A stretch of 64,000 nt of DNA, from NCBI GenBank assembly GCA_902606175.1, contig CACLEZ010000005.1, positions 32,626 to 96,625 on the forward strand, written 5' to 3'. The translations under genes and the position numbers were made by a program. The DNA comes from an uncultured SAR86 cluster bacterium. Lineage in GTDB: Bacteria; Pseudomonadota; Gammaproteobacteria; Magnimaribacterales; Magnimaribacteraceae. This document shows, piece after piece, positions 55,302 through 64,000 of this stretch. The notes beneath the pieces are model-generated. The model was not told where the DNA came from and did no database searches. It saw only the letters and a list, made by a program, of their open reading frames with translations. The first letter of the stretch is position 1. Each line of letters opens with the position of its first letter.

Positions 55302-56861
55302 ATGACAGATCTTTCCTACTCAAACGTCAATGACAATACCCCAGTCTTAGTCGGGAATAGCCAACTGACGGACAAAAGAGGAGTTAATGGTTTTAACTAC
55401 TTGGAAATTCTGAAGGAAGTTTCTGAAGAAGCTATTTTAGATTGTAATGCTTCAATAAAACTTAATGAACATATCGATACCGTGGCGGTGATTAGATTTG
55501 TAGCTGATACACCTCATAGAGACTCAGCAACTTCTAACTTGTGGGGCTATCCAAATATGCCAAGAAGCTTATCTAATTCATTAAATATACCTGCCCAAAA
55601 TGAAATTTACACAACAACAGGTGGTAACTCTCCTCAATTAGCACTAAATGAATTAGCAACTCGAATTAAGGATAATCAAATTGAATGTGCTTTGTTGGCA
55701 GGAGGTGAAGCCCTTGATACTTTTGTAGGCAGATTGAAGGAAGGATTAGAAGTAAATTGGGAAGATGATCCAGGAGGGAGACCTGAATTAATTGGAAAGT
55801 CTTTAGATGGAACAAATGATCATGAGAAACTTCATGGATTATTTGATCCTTCGTCTGTGTATCCTCTTTTTGCTAATTCTCTAAGAAGTGCCAATCGCCA
55901 GACTGTCAGTGAACACATGCAAGATACAGGAAGGCTGTTTGAAGAATTTTCACGAGTAGCTTCTAAAAATGAATATGCATGGTTCCCAATTCATCGATCT
56001 GCTGAAGAAATTGCTGAAGTGAGACCTGAGAATAGAATGATTGGTTTTCCATACACGAAATACATGAATTCTATAATGCGAGTAAATCAATCTTGTGCAA
56101 TGATTATGATGTCTGCTAAAAAAGCAAGAGAACTGGGTATCCCAAAATCTAAATGGATATTCATGTATTCAGGAGCATGTTTAAACGATATTTGGAATGT
56201 TTCTGATAGAGTTGATTATCATTCCTCACCTGCTATCAAAGCCTGTACTGATAGTGTCTTTGATTTAGCGAATACTTCAATTAATCACATTGACTTTATA
56301 GACCTATACTCTTGCTTTCCCTCTGCAGTTCAAATTGCTATGAAAGAACTATCTTTAGATGCGAATGATCCCAGAGGCTTGACGATTACAGGTGGACTTC
56401 CTTACTTTGGAGGTCCAGGAAATGCCTATGTTATGAACTCGGTAGCGACCTTGATGGATAAGTTGAGATTACAGCCTGGTAAGTTCGGTTTAGCGACAGC
56501 AAATGGTTGGTATATTACAAAGCATGGTGCAGGTATATTTTCCTCAAAACCCTTTGAAGGTGAATGGAATCAAGTTGCTGAAACTTCTCATATACAAAAT
56601 GCGATTGATACAGCTGATAAGCCTAATTTTACAGAGACTCCACAGGGAGATTGTTCTATAGAAACTTATACAATTACTCATTCAAGAAATGGTCCGGACA
56701 AAGGTATTGTTATAGGTCGACTTAAGAATGGAACAAGATTTATTGCAAATACTGAAAGAGATACACCCACATTAGAATATATGTGTAACGAAGATATGCT
56801 TAATGCCTTCGGTACAGTTTCTAGTGATGGAAAAAGAAATATTTTTAAGCCTAATTTATAA
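55302..56861 (+). CDS. Thiolase-superfamily acetyl-CoA acetyltransferase-like protein
   Basis: A 519-residue protein of the SCP2-thiolase-like branch seen in steroid and fatty-acid metabolism operons. The N-terminus DNTPVLVGNSQLTDKRG, VNQSCAMIMMSAKKARELG, DFIDLYSCFPSAVQ with the likely Cys, GGLPYFGGPGNAYVM and TANGWYITKHGAG are in order. The C-terminal ~100 residues form a small extra domain usual for this branch. It is followed after ten bases by an AAGGAG site and the MDH-family gene. Substrate unknown. Confidence 0.82.
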   Translation: MTDLSYSNVNDNTPVLVGNSQLTDKRGVNGFNYLEILKEVSEEAILDCNASIKLNEHIDTVAVIRFVADTPHRDSATSNLWGYPNMPRSLSNSLNIPAQNEIYTTTGGNSPQLALNELATRIKDNQIECALLAGGEALDTFVGRLKEGLEVNWEDDPGGRPELIGKSLDGTNDHEKLHGLFDPSSVYPLFANSLRSANRQTVSEHMQDTGRLFEEFSRVASKNEYAWFPIHRSAEEIAEVRPENRMIGFPYTKYMNSIMRVNQSCAMIMMSAKKARELGIPKSKWIFMYSGACLNDIWNVSDRVDYHSSPAIKACTDSVFDLANTSINHIDFIDLYSCFPSAVQIAMKELSLDANDPRGLTITGGLPYFGGPGNAYVMNSVATLMDKLRLQPGKFGLATANGWYITKHGAGIFSSKPFEGEWNQVAETSHIQNAIDTADKPNFTETPQGDCSIETYTITHSRNGPDKGIVIGRLKNGTRFIANTERDTPTLEYMCNEDMLNAFGTVSSDGKRNIFKPNL

Positions 56862-56871
56862 GGAGAAATAA

Positions 56872-57870
56872 ATGAAAGAAATTAATGTTGCAGTTACAGG
56901 TGGAGCAGGACAGATAGCTTATTCACTTTTGCCCAGATTAATAAGCGGTGAAACTTTTGGGCCTGATACAAAAGTAAATTTAAGACTTATCGAAATACCT
57001 CAAGTTGTTGATAAGTTACAAGGCACAATTATGGAATTGATAGACTGTGGTTTTGAACAAACAGGTAAGCTTATTGCTACCTCTGACATCAAAGAAGGAG
57101 TAGAAGATGCTGATTGGATTCTTTTAGTTGGGAGTATTCCGAGAGGGATTGTTATAGATGGGAAAAAAATTGAAGAGAGAAGTGATCTTCTAAAAATAAA
57201 TGGTGGAATCTTTACAGATCAAGGATCAGCCATAGGAGAACTGGCTAAGTCGGATGCAAAAATATTAGTAGTAGGTAATCCAGCTAATACCAATGCGCTT
57301 ATTGGAATGCATTCAGCAAACAATTCTACCCAGCAGTGGTTTGCTATGACCGCTCTTGATGCAAATAGAGCGAAAGCACAGTTAGCAGAGAAAGCGGCAG
57401 TAGAAATTTCATCTGTAAAAAATATGATCATATGGGGCAATCATAGTCCTACCATGTATCCCGATCCTTATAATGCAACTATTAATGGTGCTAGTGCTGC
57501 TGAAGTTATTAATGACAACCTATGGCTCGAAGATAGTTATTTACCTTTAGTTCAACAAAGGGGTAAGGCAGTAATAGATGCCAGAGGAGCATCATCTGCT
57601 GCTTCCGCTGCTAATGCTGCGATAGATACGGTTAAAGCAGTAATCAATCCTACCGAAGAAGGTGACTGTTTTAGCGCTGCTATTGTTAGTGATGGAAGTT
57701 ATGGAATTCCAGAGGGATTGATATTTGGCTTTCCTTTAAGAACAAATTCAAATGGAAAAATCGAGATAATTCAGGGGATAGAGCTGAATGAGTTTGCTCA
57801 AACCAAGATAAAAGTCACTACCGAAGAATTAGAGTCTGAAAGAGAAGCTGTTTCAGATCTAATAAGCTAA
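56872..57870 (+). CDS. mdh: Malate-dehydrogenase-family oxidoreductase with extended substrate loop
   Basis: NAD-dependent dehydrogenase of 332 residues in the cytosolic-type MDH family. NAD motif VTGGAGQIAYSLL, VVGNPANTNALI, the TALDANRAKAQ segment and the catalytic His in IWGNHSPTMYPD are conserved. The mobile substrate loop, which in typical enzymes runs PR-x-x-G-M-E-R, is here PRGIVIDGKKIEER, about six residues longer and without the Met. Malate is the default substrate, but a changed specificity is possible. It is coupled to a thiolase-like gene. The symbol is tentative. Confidence 0.8.
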   Translation: MKEINVAVTGGAGQIAYSLLPRLISGETFGPDTKVNLRLIEIPQVVDKLQGTIMELIDCGFEQTGKLIATSDIKEGVEDADWILLVGSIPRGIVIDGKKIEERSDLLKINGGIFTDQGSAIGELAKSDAKILVVGNPANTNALIGMHSANNSTQQWFAMTALDANRAKAQLAEKAAVEISSVKNMIIWGNHSPTMYPDPYNATINGASAAEVINDNLWLEDSYLPLVQQRGKAVIDARGASSAASAANAAIDTVKAVINPTEEGDCFSAAIVSDGSYGIPEGLIFGFPLRTNSNGKIEIIQGIELNEFAQTKIKVTTEELESEREAVSDLIS

Positions 57871-59354
57871 TTTTTTGGCTTCATTTGCGGGAATAGGAGT
57901 ACATCTCTGATGGATTGAGCATCTGTAAGTAACATCACCAATCTATCAATACCGATACCTACCCCTGCACAGGGCGGTAAGCCATACTCCAAAGCCTCGA
58001 TGTAGTCAGAATCGAATTCCATAGCCTCTTCGTCACCCGCTGATTTTTGAGATACCTGATCATGAAAACGTTCTGCCTGATCATCAGGGTCATTTAGTTC
58101 CGAGAATCCGTTAGCTATTTCTTTACCTCCAATAAATAACTCAAATCTATCTACTTCATCAGGGTTTTCATCTGAAGCTCTTGATAGAGGAGATACATCT
58201 TTGGGATATCCAGTAATGAATGTTGGGTTGATTAATTCTGATTCAACAAGCTCTTCAAATAATCCAAATAAAATTTTTCCATTTGACAGATTTTCTATAT
58301 CCTCAAACTTATATTTTTTTCCTAAATCCAGAAGGAAACCTCTATCATCAAATGAGATAGGGTCGATAGAAAGTTTCTTAGAAACTGCCTCTTTCAAACT
58401 AATTCTTTGAAATGGTTTAGAAAAATCATAGCTTATATTTTCTGTTTCCAATTTTGAAGAGCCCAACACTTCTTCTGAAACAAATTTAAAAAGTCTCTCT
58501 AAAAAATCCATTTGATTATTAAAATCAGCGAAAGCGGTATAGTACTCTAGCATTGTAAATTCAGGATTATGTTTTGTAGATAACCCTTCATTTCTAAAAT
58601 TTCTATTTATTTCAAAAACTTTTTCCATTCCTCCTACTACAAGTCTCTTCAAATATAATTCAGGTGCTATACGCAAATAAAGATCCATATCCAAAGCATT
58701 ATGATGAGTTGTAAATGGTTTAGCTGCTGCGCCACCGAGAATAGAGTGCATCATTGGAGTTTCTACCTCCAAATATTCATGATTTATAAAAAACTCTCTT
58801 ATAGAGCTTATTATTTGGCTCCTTTTCTTAAAAATTTCTAAGCTTTCTGAGTTTGTAATCAGATCTAAGTATCTTTTTCTGTATCTTTGCTCAGTGTCAA
58901 CAAGTCCTAAATGTTTTTCAGGCAAAGGTCTTAAAGATTTAGTTAACATTTGTATTGAATCTGCATGAACAGTCAATTCTCCTGTTTTTGTGAGGAATAA
59001 TTTTCCCTTTATTCCTACGATATCTCCGAGGTCCCATGTTTTAAATTCATCATATTGGCCTTCAGGAATATCATTTGATCGGATATAAGCTTGGATTTGT
59101 CCTTTCATATCTTGCAAAGTTATGAAACTAGCTTTACCCATAATCCTCTGCAACATAATCCTGCCGGCAATAGCAACTTCGTGAGATTGTTCTTCTAATT
59201 CTTCTTTAGAGGTTCCGTCAAATTGAATTTTTAAATCTTGAGACAAAGAATCTCTTCTAAAGGAATTTGTATAGGCAACTCCCCTCTTCCTTAGTGCATC
59301 AAGTTTTAATCTTCTCTGTTCAAGAAGCTCATTTTCCGTTAGTTTTTCTGTCAT
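57867..59354 (-). CDS. lysS: Lysyl-tRNA synthetase, class II
   Basis: Charges tRNA-Lys. An N-terminal OB-fold anticodon-binding domain (EVAIAGRIMLQRIMGKASF) precedes the class II core with motif 2 FEINRNFRNEGLS and motif 3 GVGIGIDRLVMLLT. At 495 residues it is full length. It follows prfB by 14 bases, the prfB-lysS order of E. coli. The stop overlaps the convergent MDH-family stop by four bases. Confidence 0.97.
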   Translation of the reverse strand: MTEKLTENELLEQRRLKLDALRKRGVAYTNSFRRDSLSQDLKIQFDGTSKEELEEQSHEVAIAGRIMLQRIMGKASFITLQDMKGQIQAYIRSNDIPEGQYDEFKTWDLGDIVGIKGKLFLTKTGELTVHADSIQMLTKSLRPLPEKHLGLVDTEQRYRKRYLDLITNSESLEIFKKRSQIISSIREFFINHEYLEVETPMMHSILGGAAAKPFTTHHNALDMDLYLRIAPELYLKRLVVGGMEKVFEINRNFRNEGLSTKHNPEFTMLEYYTAFADFNNQMDFLERLFKFVSEEVLGSSKLETENISYDFSKPFQRISLKEAVSKKLSIDPISFDDRGFLLDLGKKYKFEDIENLSNGKILFGLFEELVESELINPTFITGYPKDVSPLSRASDENPDEVDRFELFIGGKEIANGFSELNDPDDQAERFHDQVSQKSAGDEEAMEFDSDYIEALEYGLPPCAGVGIGIDRLVMLLTDAQSIRDVLLFPQMKPKN

Positions 59355-59368
59355 AGTTGATACTTTAA

Positions 59369-60467
59369 CTAAATATTTTCTTTTAAGCTTGCTTCGATGA
59401 AATAATCTAGTCCGCCATCAAGTACCGCTGAACAATTTGTAGTTTCTACCCCAGTTCTTAAATCTTTAATTCTTGAGGAGTCAAGTACGTACGATCGTAT
59501 TTGACTACCCCAACCAATGTCAGCTTTCGACTCTTCTAAAGATTGTTTTTCTTCATTAAGCTTATTCATTTCTATCTCATATAGTTTGGCTCTTAGCTGG
59601 GCCATGGCTTTATCCTTATTCTGATGTTGAGATCTTTGTGACTGACATTGTGATACAACACCGGAAGGTTCATGAGTAATTCTTATAGCTGAGTCTGTTT
59701 TATTTACATGCTGTCCCCCTGCACCGCTGGCTCTATAGGTATCGATCCTTAAATCAGCGGGGTTAATTTCTATCTCAACTGTTTCATCAACCTCAGGTGA
59801 AATAAAAATAGACGCGAATGATGTATGTCTTCTACTTCCGGAGTCAAATGGAGATTTTCTGACTAATCTATGAACTCCCGTCTCTGTTCTCAACCATCCA
59901 TAAGCATAATCGCCATTAAATTTTATTGCTGCACTCTTTATACCGGCCACTTCACCTGGAGAAACTTCTATTACTTCTGTTTCAAAACCTTTAGATTCAC
60001 CCCATTTCAAATACATCCTCATGAGCATCTCTGCCCAGTCTTGTGCTTCCGTTCCGCCAGAACCTGACTGAATATCTAAGTATGCATTATTCGGATCCAT
60101 TTTATTTGAAAACATTCTTATAAATTCTAAATCACTTAATGCTAATTCATTTTTCTCTATTTCTTTAGAAATCTCCTCGAGTGCAGATGAGTCATCTTCT
60201 TCAATAGCGATTTCTGTCAACTCTATAGAATCTTTAATAGCAATATCTAGATTGTTGAACTTCAATAGTTCCTTTTCTAAATAGACCTTCTCCTTATTAA
60301 TCTCTTGAGCTTTTTGAGGATCGTCCCATATTTTTGTGTCACTTAATTTAAGAATTAATTCTTCAAGTTTTAAGGTCTTATTTTCAACGTCAAAGATACC
60401 CCCTTAGATCTTCTATTCTTTGAGAGTGATCTTTTAGCTCTTCATTTAGGGATGTAATTTCTATCAT
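59369..60467 (-). CDS. prfB: Peptide chain release factor 2, with programmed +1 frameshift
   Basis: Recognises UGA and UAA stop codons. The coding sequence begins at ATG 60465-60467, reads 25 codons to an in-frame TGA (60390-60392), shifts +1 there and continues to 59369, giving 365 residues, the same as E. coli RF2. The frame-two part has the RF2 SPF motif ([11 protein letters not shown]) and the GGQ motif ([10 protein letters not shown]). Reading only from the internal Met at 60265 would lose about 67 residues. The start is three bases after the thrC stop. Confidence 0.97.
60389..60404 (-). promoter_or_regulatory. prfB +1 frameshift site
   Basis: On the minus strand the sequence is AGGGGGTATCTTTGAC: an internal Shine-Dalgarno-like AGGGGG, then the slippery CTT before TGA at codon 26. 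It is the same arrangement as in E. coli, where low RF2 lets the ribosome slip into the +1 frame and make more RF2. Confidence 0.97.
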
Positions 60468-60470
60468 TTA

Positions 60471-61862
60471 TTAAAGTGCTTTAGAGAGAACAAAACTTTT
60501 AATCTCTTCGTAATTTTCTGCCAAAATGTTGAAGTGCTCTTCCTGTTGAAATGTTTTTTCAACTTTCTTGGGAAGAGACAAATGATAATCTGGAATAGCT
60601 TGCTCAATAGCCTCTGAAAATTTAGCAGGATGAGCAGTTCCCATTGTTATGACGGGTTCATTTGATGGTGATATTTCATTACTTGCCCTAACTCCAGTGG
60701 CTGTATGTGGATCGAGTAAGTAACCGATCTTTTGATGTGTATTGATAATTTGCTTAATTATCTCATGATCATTGCTGCAATGACTTTTAAAAAAATTAGA
60801 AACTGCATCTATCTTACTATCAGGAATATCAATACTTTTTTCCGGAAAGGAACGCATATTTTTTGCAAGTAATGATGAATCATTATCATATAAATTATAG
60901 AGCAGTCTCTCAAAGTTGCTGGCAACAGAAATATCCATACTAGGAGCAAGGGTCTGAACAACATTTGTTTTAGCATAGAGGTTACTAGAAAAAGTTTGAT
61001 GTAAAACATCGTTTTCATTCGTTGCTATGATAAGCCTTTTTATCGGCAATCCCATTTCTTTCGCAGTCCAACCAGCATATGCATGACCAAAATTACCCGA
61101 AGGTATTGAAAAAGTCAGGTCTTCTTTTATTCCTTTTAGTCTTAGATAAGACCAAAAGAAATATACTGACTGAGTCATACACCTTGCCCAATTTATAGAA
61201 TTTGCAGCAATAAACCTTACTTTAGTATTTTTGAAATCCTCATCTAGAAACATTTTTTTAACTATGTTTTGACAGCCATCGAAATCAGTTTCTATAGCTA
61301 GTGGGAAAACATTTTGAGATTGAGTTGTTGTCATTTGTTTCCTTTGAAACTCAGTTACCTTTTCGTGCGGATAAAGAATATAAACTTCAACATTTTCATG
61401 TCTCGCGCAAGCAGAAATAGCTGCTGCTCCGGTATCTCCAGATGTAGCTCCAAGAACAACTATTTTTTCACCCTTCTCTTTTGCAAAGTGATTAAGTAAA
61501 ACTCCCAATAGCTGCATAGCAACATCCTTGAAAGCCAGTGTGGGGCCGTGAAATAATTCTAAGACCCAGTGATTGTCCTCAATCTCCTTTAACTTAACAA
61601 CATCGTCTTCATCAAAAGATGTGTATGCCTCCTCTAATAATTTTAGAAAAATACTCTCTTCTATCTCACCTTCTACATAGGGATACAGAATTTTTGAGGC
61701 TAATTTATGAAAAGGAAGATTTGACCAACTTTCAATTTCTTCAATGGAGAATTTAGGGAATGTTTGAGGCATATACAAGCCTCCATCTGGAGCCAGTCCT
61801 CCCAATAACACCTCTGAAAAAGGAACTAAAGGGCATTCTCCTCTTGTACTGTTATATAGCAT
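60471..61862 (-). CDS. thrC: Threonine synthase
   Basis: PLP enzyme converting O-phosphohomoserine to threonine. The cofactor Lys is in HGPTLAFKDVAMQ, phosphate-binding GATSGDTGAAA and SIPSGNFGHAYAG follow. At 463 residues with the N-terminus MLYNSTRGECPLVPFSEVLLGGLAPDGG split over its normal length, it is the long gammaproteobacterial type. It overlaps hom by 11 bases. Confidence 0.96.
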   Translation of the reverse strand: MLYNSTRGECPLVPFSEVLLGGLAPDGGLYMPQTFPKFSIEEIESWSNLPFHKLASKILYPYVEGEIEESIFLKLLEEAYTSFDEDDVVKLKEIEDNHWVLELFHGPTLAFKDVAMQLLGVLLNHFAKEKGEKIVVLGATSGDTGAAAISACARHENVEVYILYPHEKVTEFQRKQMTTTQSQNVFPLAIETDFDGCQNIVKKMFLDEDFKNTKVRFIAANSINWARCMTQSVYFFWSYLRLKGIKEDLTFSIPSGNFGHAYAGWTAKEMGLPIKRLIIATNENDVLHQTFSSNLYAKTNVVQTLAPSMDISVASNFERLLYNLYDNDSSLLAKNMRSFPEKSIDIPDSKIDAVSNFFKSHCSNDHEIIKQIINTHQKIGYLLDPHTATGVRASNEISPSNEPVITMGTAHPAKFSEAIEQAIPDYHLSLPKKVEKTFQQEEHFNILAENYEEIKSFVLSKAL

Positions 61863-63132
61863 TATAGATTCTGAATTGTTTAATAGAGCCTGATGTCTCT
61901 TCCATTAATTCCAAATTATTCTTTAATTGTATAGCTTCGATCTCTGTTAAGGGACCTGAAATTATAACTACTGGAACATATATATTTTCTTGATTATTGG
62001 TTTTGGTTTCTTTCTGGATAAGAGCCTCGATACTAATTTTGCTATCTGCAAAAACTGAGGAAAGCTTAGCTATTGCTCCGGCTTGATTGACGACATTCAA
62101 ATTAAAATATCTTCCAAAATTCTGATTATCTTCCTTACCAAAATTATTTTTATTTCGCCTTTTATCAGATACAGGCCATCCACCATTTGAGAGATCAACT
62201 AAATCAGCTATGACTGCAGATGCAGTAGGCTTAGGACCAGCTCCAGGACCGTAGTAAACAGTGGAGCCAATTTCTTCACAAAAAATCTCCAATGCATTCA
62301 TTTGCTGTCCTACTTGAGATAATAACTGACCTTTAGGAACGAAGGTTGGGAATGCACTTACATTTACTTCACCCTCTACCATAGACCCATAAGCTATATG
62401 TTTGATTGAATATTCCAACTGTTCCGCGTAAACAATATCTTCAGGAGATACACTTTCTATTCCTTCATAAGATACCGAGTTAAAATCATACAGAGTATTG
62501 AAAGCTAATGCAGACAGTATAGAAGCCTTTTGGGCTGCATCAGTTCCATCTACATCCATTGTTGGATCGGCTTCAGCGAGACCTAAGTCTTGCGCTTCTT
62601 TCAATGCATCCTTAAAAGATGATTGATTTTCTGACATTTTTGAAAGAATAAAATTCGTCGTACCATTCAATATACCTGCAAACCAGTTTACTTTATTCGC
62701 AACCAAACCTTCTCTTAGGGCTTTTATGACTGGTGTACCACCAGCAACTGAAGCTTCAAATCCAATCTGTACCTTTTTTTCTTTGGCAAGCTCAAATAGT
62801 TCATCTCCATAAGTTGCAATTAAAGCCTTGTTGGCTGTCACTATATGTTTTCCGTTTTTAATAGCTTCTTCAATCAAGTCTTTCGCTAAATCACATCCTC
62901 CTATCAACTCTACTAAAACATCTATATTAGGGTTTCTAGCTACCTCCATAAGGTCGGTCACAACATCTAGATCATAGGGAACGACTGATTTACCTTTACG
63001 AGCACCAACCTGAATGATTTCTATCCTTACTCCACCGTTATCCTCAACTATACTGGGAGAATTGGCGAGGTTCTCAAGAACTGCTCCACCCACATTTCCG
63101 ACGCCACAAACGCCAATCTTTAATGTTTTCAT
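61852..63132 (-). CDS. hom: Homoserine dehydrogenase
   Basis: Reduces aspartate semialdehyde to homoserine for threonine and methionine. NAD(P) motif IGVCGVGNVGGAVLENL, catalytic-domain segments GKHIVTANKALIA, GILNGTTNFIL and EADPTMDVDGTDAAQK are clear. The C-terminal ACT domain (VNQAGAIAKLSSVFADSKIS) fits threonine feedback. It is not fused to an aspartokinase. The stop and the following start overlap thrC, and its own start abuts the aminotransferase stop. Confidence 0.97.
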   Translation of the reverse strand: MKTLKIGVCGVGNVGGAVLENLANSPSIVEDNGGVRIEIIQVGARKGKSVVPYDLDVVTDLMEVARNPNIDVLVELIGGCDLAKDLIEEAIKNGKHIVTANKALIATYGDELFELAKEKKVQIGFEASVAGGTPVIKALREGLVANKVNWFAGILNGTTNFILSKMSENQSSFKDALKEAQDLGLAEADPTMDVDGTDAAQKASILSALAFNTLYDFNSVSYEGIESVSPEDIVYAEQLEYSIKHIAYGSMVEGEVNVSAFPTFVPKGQLLSQVGQQMNALEIFCEEIGSTVYYGPGAGPKPTASAVIADLVDLSNGGWPVSDKRRNKNNFGKEDNQNFGRYFNLNVVNQAGAIAKLSSVFADSKISIEALIQKETKTNNQENIYVPVVIISGPLTEIEAIQLKNNLELMEETSGSIKQFRIYNAI

Positions 63133-64000
63133 TAATTTATTGCTTGTACGTTAGACGAATTAGATAAAAATTTCTTTATATTTCTTATAGCCTGTCTCGA
63201 TCTATGTTCATTTTCTATGAGTGAAAAACGTACGTATCCCTCACCATAACTCCCGAAACCAATTCCTGGTGAAACAGCGACCTTAGCCTCGGCAAGTAAC
63301 TGTTTACTGAACTCCAGAGAACCAAGATGTTTATGAGTAACTGGTATCTTTGCCCAAACAAACATGGTTGCCTTTGGACTTTCCACATACCACCCAGCAT
63401 CATTCAATCCCTTAATTAAAACATCTCTTCTTGATTGATACATGGTTTTGATCTCATTTACATGTTCATCTCCATAATCTAAAGCTTTTATTGCAGCAAC
63501 TTGTATAGGAGTGAATAATCCGTAATCAAAATAGGACTTTATTCTTGATAGAGCAGCTAAGAGATCTTTGTTTCCGCAACAAAAACCAACTCTCCAACCT
63601 GGCATATTGTAACTTTTAGATAGAGTAAAAAACTCTACAGCAACGTCTTTTGCACCTTTTACCTGAAGTATCGATGGCGCCTTGTAATCATCAAAGCATA
63701 TATCAGCATATGCAAGATCTTGAATTATCCATATTTTATGTTCTTTAGCGAAATCTACTATTTTTTCAAAAAAGTCTATTTCTACACATTCTGTAGATGG
63801 ATTACTAGGAAAATTCAAAACTAGCATCTTGGGCTTTGGAAAAGAATTAGTCATTGCTGACTCTAGTTCTGAAAAGAAATCTATATCTTCACCAATTGGC
63901 ACATGTCTTATGTCAGCTCCAGCAATGACAAATCCATAAGGATGAATGGGATATGAGGGATTTGGTACTAAAACTGCGTCACCTTTATCTAAAGTTGCCA
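63132..64000 (-). CDS. alaC: Class I/II aminotransferase, AlaC-like, partial (N-terminus outside window)
   Basis: The reading frame is open to the right edge; the internal Met at 63902 is not the start because conserved family sequence continues upstream ([17 protein letters not shown]). The visible part has [21 protein letters not shown] and the PLP Lys in [15 protein letters not shown]. AlaC-type alanine transaminases often precede hom and thrC in proteobacteria, which supports the symbol. One base is shared with the hom start. Confidence 0.88.
   Translation of the reverse strand, partial: ATLDKGDAVLVPNPSYPIHPYGFVIAGADIRHVPIGEDIDFFSELESAMTNSFPKPKMLVLNFPSNPSTECVEIDFFEKIVDFAKEHKIWIIQDLAYADICFDDYKAPSILQVKGAKDVAVEFFTLSKSYNMPGWRVGFCCGNKDLLAALSRIKSYFDYGLFTPIQVAAIKALDYGDEHVNEIKTMYQSRRDVLIKGLNDAGWYVESPKATMFVWAKIPVTHKHLGSLEFSKQLLAEAKVAVSPGIGFGSYGEGYVRFSLIENEHRSRQAIRNIKKFLSNSSNVQAIN

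Noticed and set aside
59369..60265. prfB as a truncated 298-residue gene or pseudogene
   Set aside because: The missing N-terminus is coded upstream in another frame joined by a canonical programmed frameshift site.
1..64000. CRISPR arrays, insertion sequences, prophage or rRNA genes
   Set aside because: No regularly spaced repeats, transposase, integrase, phage structural genes or rRNA sequence were recognised in any part of the window.

Overview
This window is a gene-dense, A+T-rich stretch of a gammaproteobacterial chromosome. Three things point to a small-genome marine bacterium of SAR86 type: gammaproteobacterial gene orders (tgt-queA; lepA-lepB-rnc-era-recO-acpS; rpoE-rseA-mucD; an alaC-like gene with hom and thrC), a proteorhodopsin with a blue-tuning glutamine, and very short intergenic gaps with frequent ATGA, TAATG or GTGA junctions and several TTG or GTG starts. 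The SAR86 assignment is inference; a marker-gene tree would settle it. I see no insertion sequence, prophage, CRISPR array or rRNA operon. One tRNA gene was found.

Layout. 1-1623 (minus): tRNA-Leu(CAA), queA and the start of tgt, packed as one unit. 1695-4115 (plus): plsB. 4108-16285 (minus): a nearly unbroken run of sdhE, glk, rpoE, rseA, mucD, lepA, lepB, rnc, era, recO, acpS, adk, tsaB, uppP and rsmJ, covering envelope stress, protein export, RNA processing, tRNA modification and lipid-carrier recycling. A sigma-E-like promoter lies just before rpoE. 16310-21811: ygfZ, ung, a 358-bp non-coding region with two perfect inverted DnaA boxes, serA, argF and glpK. 21856-26859 (plus): class Ia ribonucleotide reductase nrdAB behind a DnaA box and paired NrdR-type boxes, then a glycerophosphodiesterase gene with no usable start codon as read.

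26876-35602 is a metabolic accessory stretch: rhodanese protein, a carboxyltransferase of the OadA/PycB type without a biotin domain, a TauD-type dioxygenase, SelO, proteorhodopsin, a serine hydrolase, a D-aminoacylase-type amidohydrolase and an RraA-fold protein. 35599-40917 (minus) encodes an export system made of a membrane-fusion protein, one ABC ATPase and three different FtsX/MacB-type permeases. Downstream of it on the same strand, though transcribed independently upstream in coordinate terms, lie a secreted di-haem protein and a secreted beta-helix protein (40966-43217), then a divergent periplasmic metallo-beta-lactamase-fold hydrolase.

44265-51532 is a signalling cluster: a small membrane protein, a PAS-EAL phosphodiesterase, a protein with a lone histidine-phosphotransfer-like domain plus REC plus GGDEF, a single REC protein, a large hybrid histidine kinase with two REC domains on the other strand, a TonB-domain protein and a CBS protein. 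51532-57870 holds an ArsC-like phosphatase, an FMN 2-hydroxyacid oxidase, an SDR, a MalY/PatB-type lyase, a thiolase-like protein and a divergent malate-dehydrogenase-family protein. 57867-64000 (minus) runs alaC-like, hom, thrC, prfB and lysS, with prfB carrying the classical programmed +1 frameshift.
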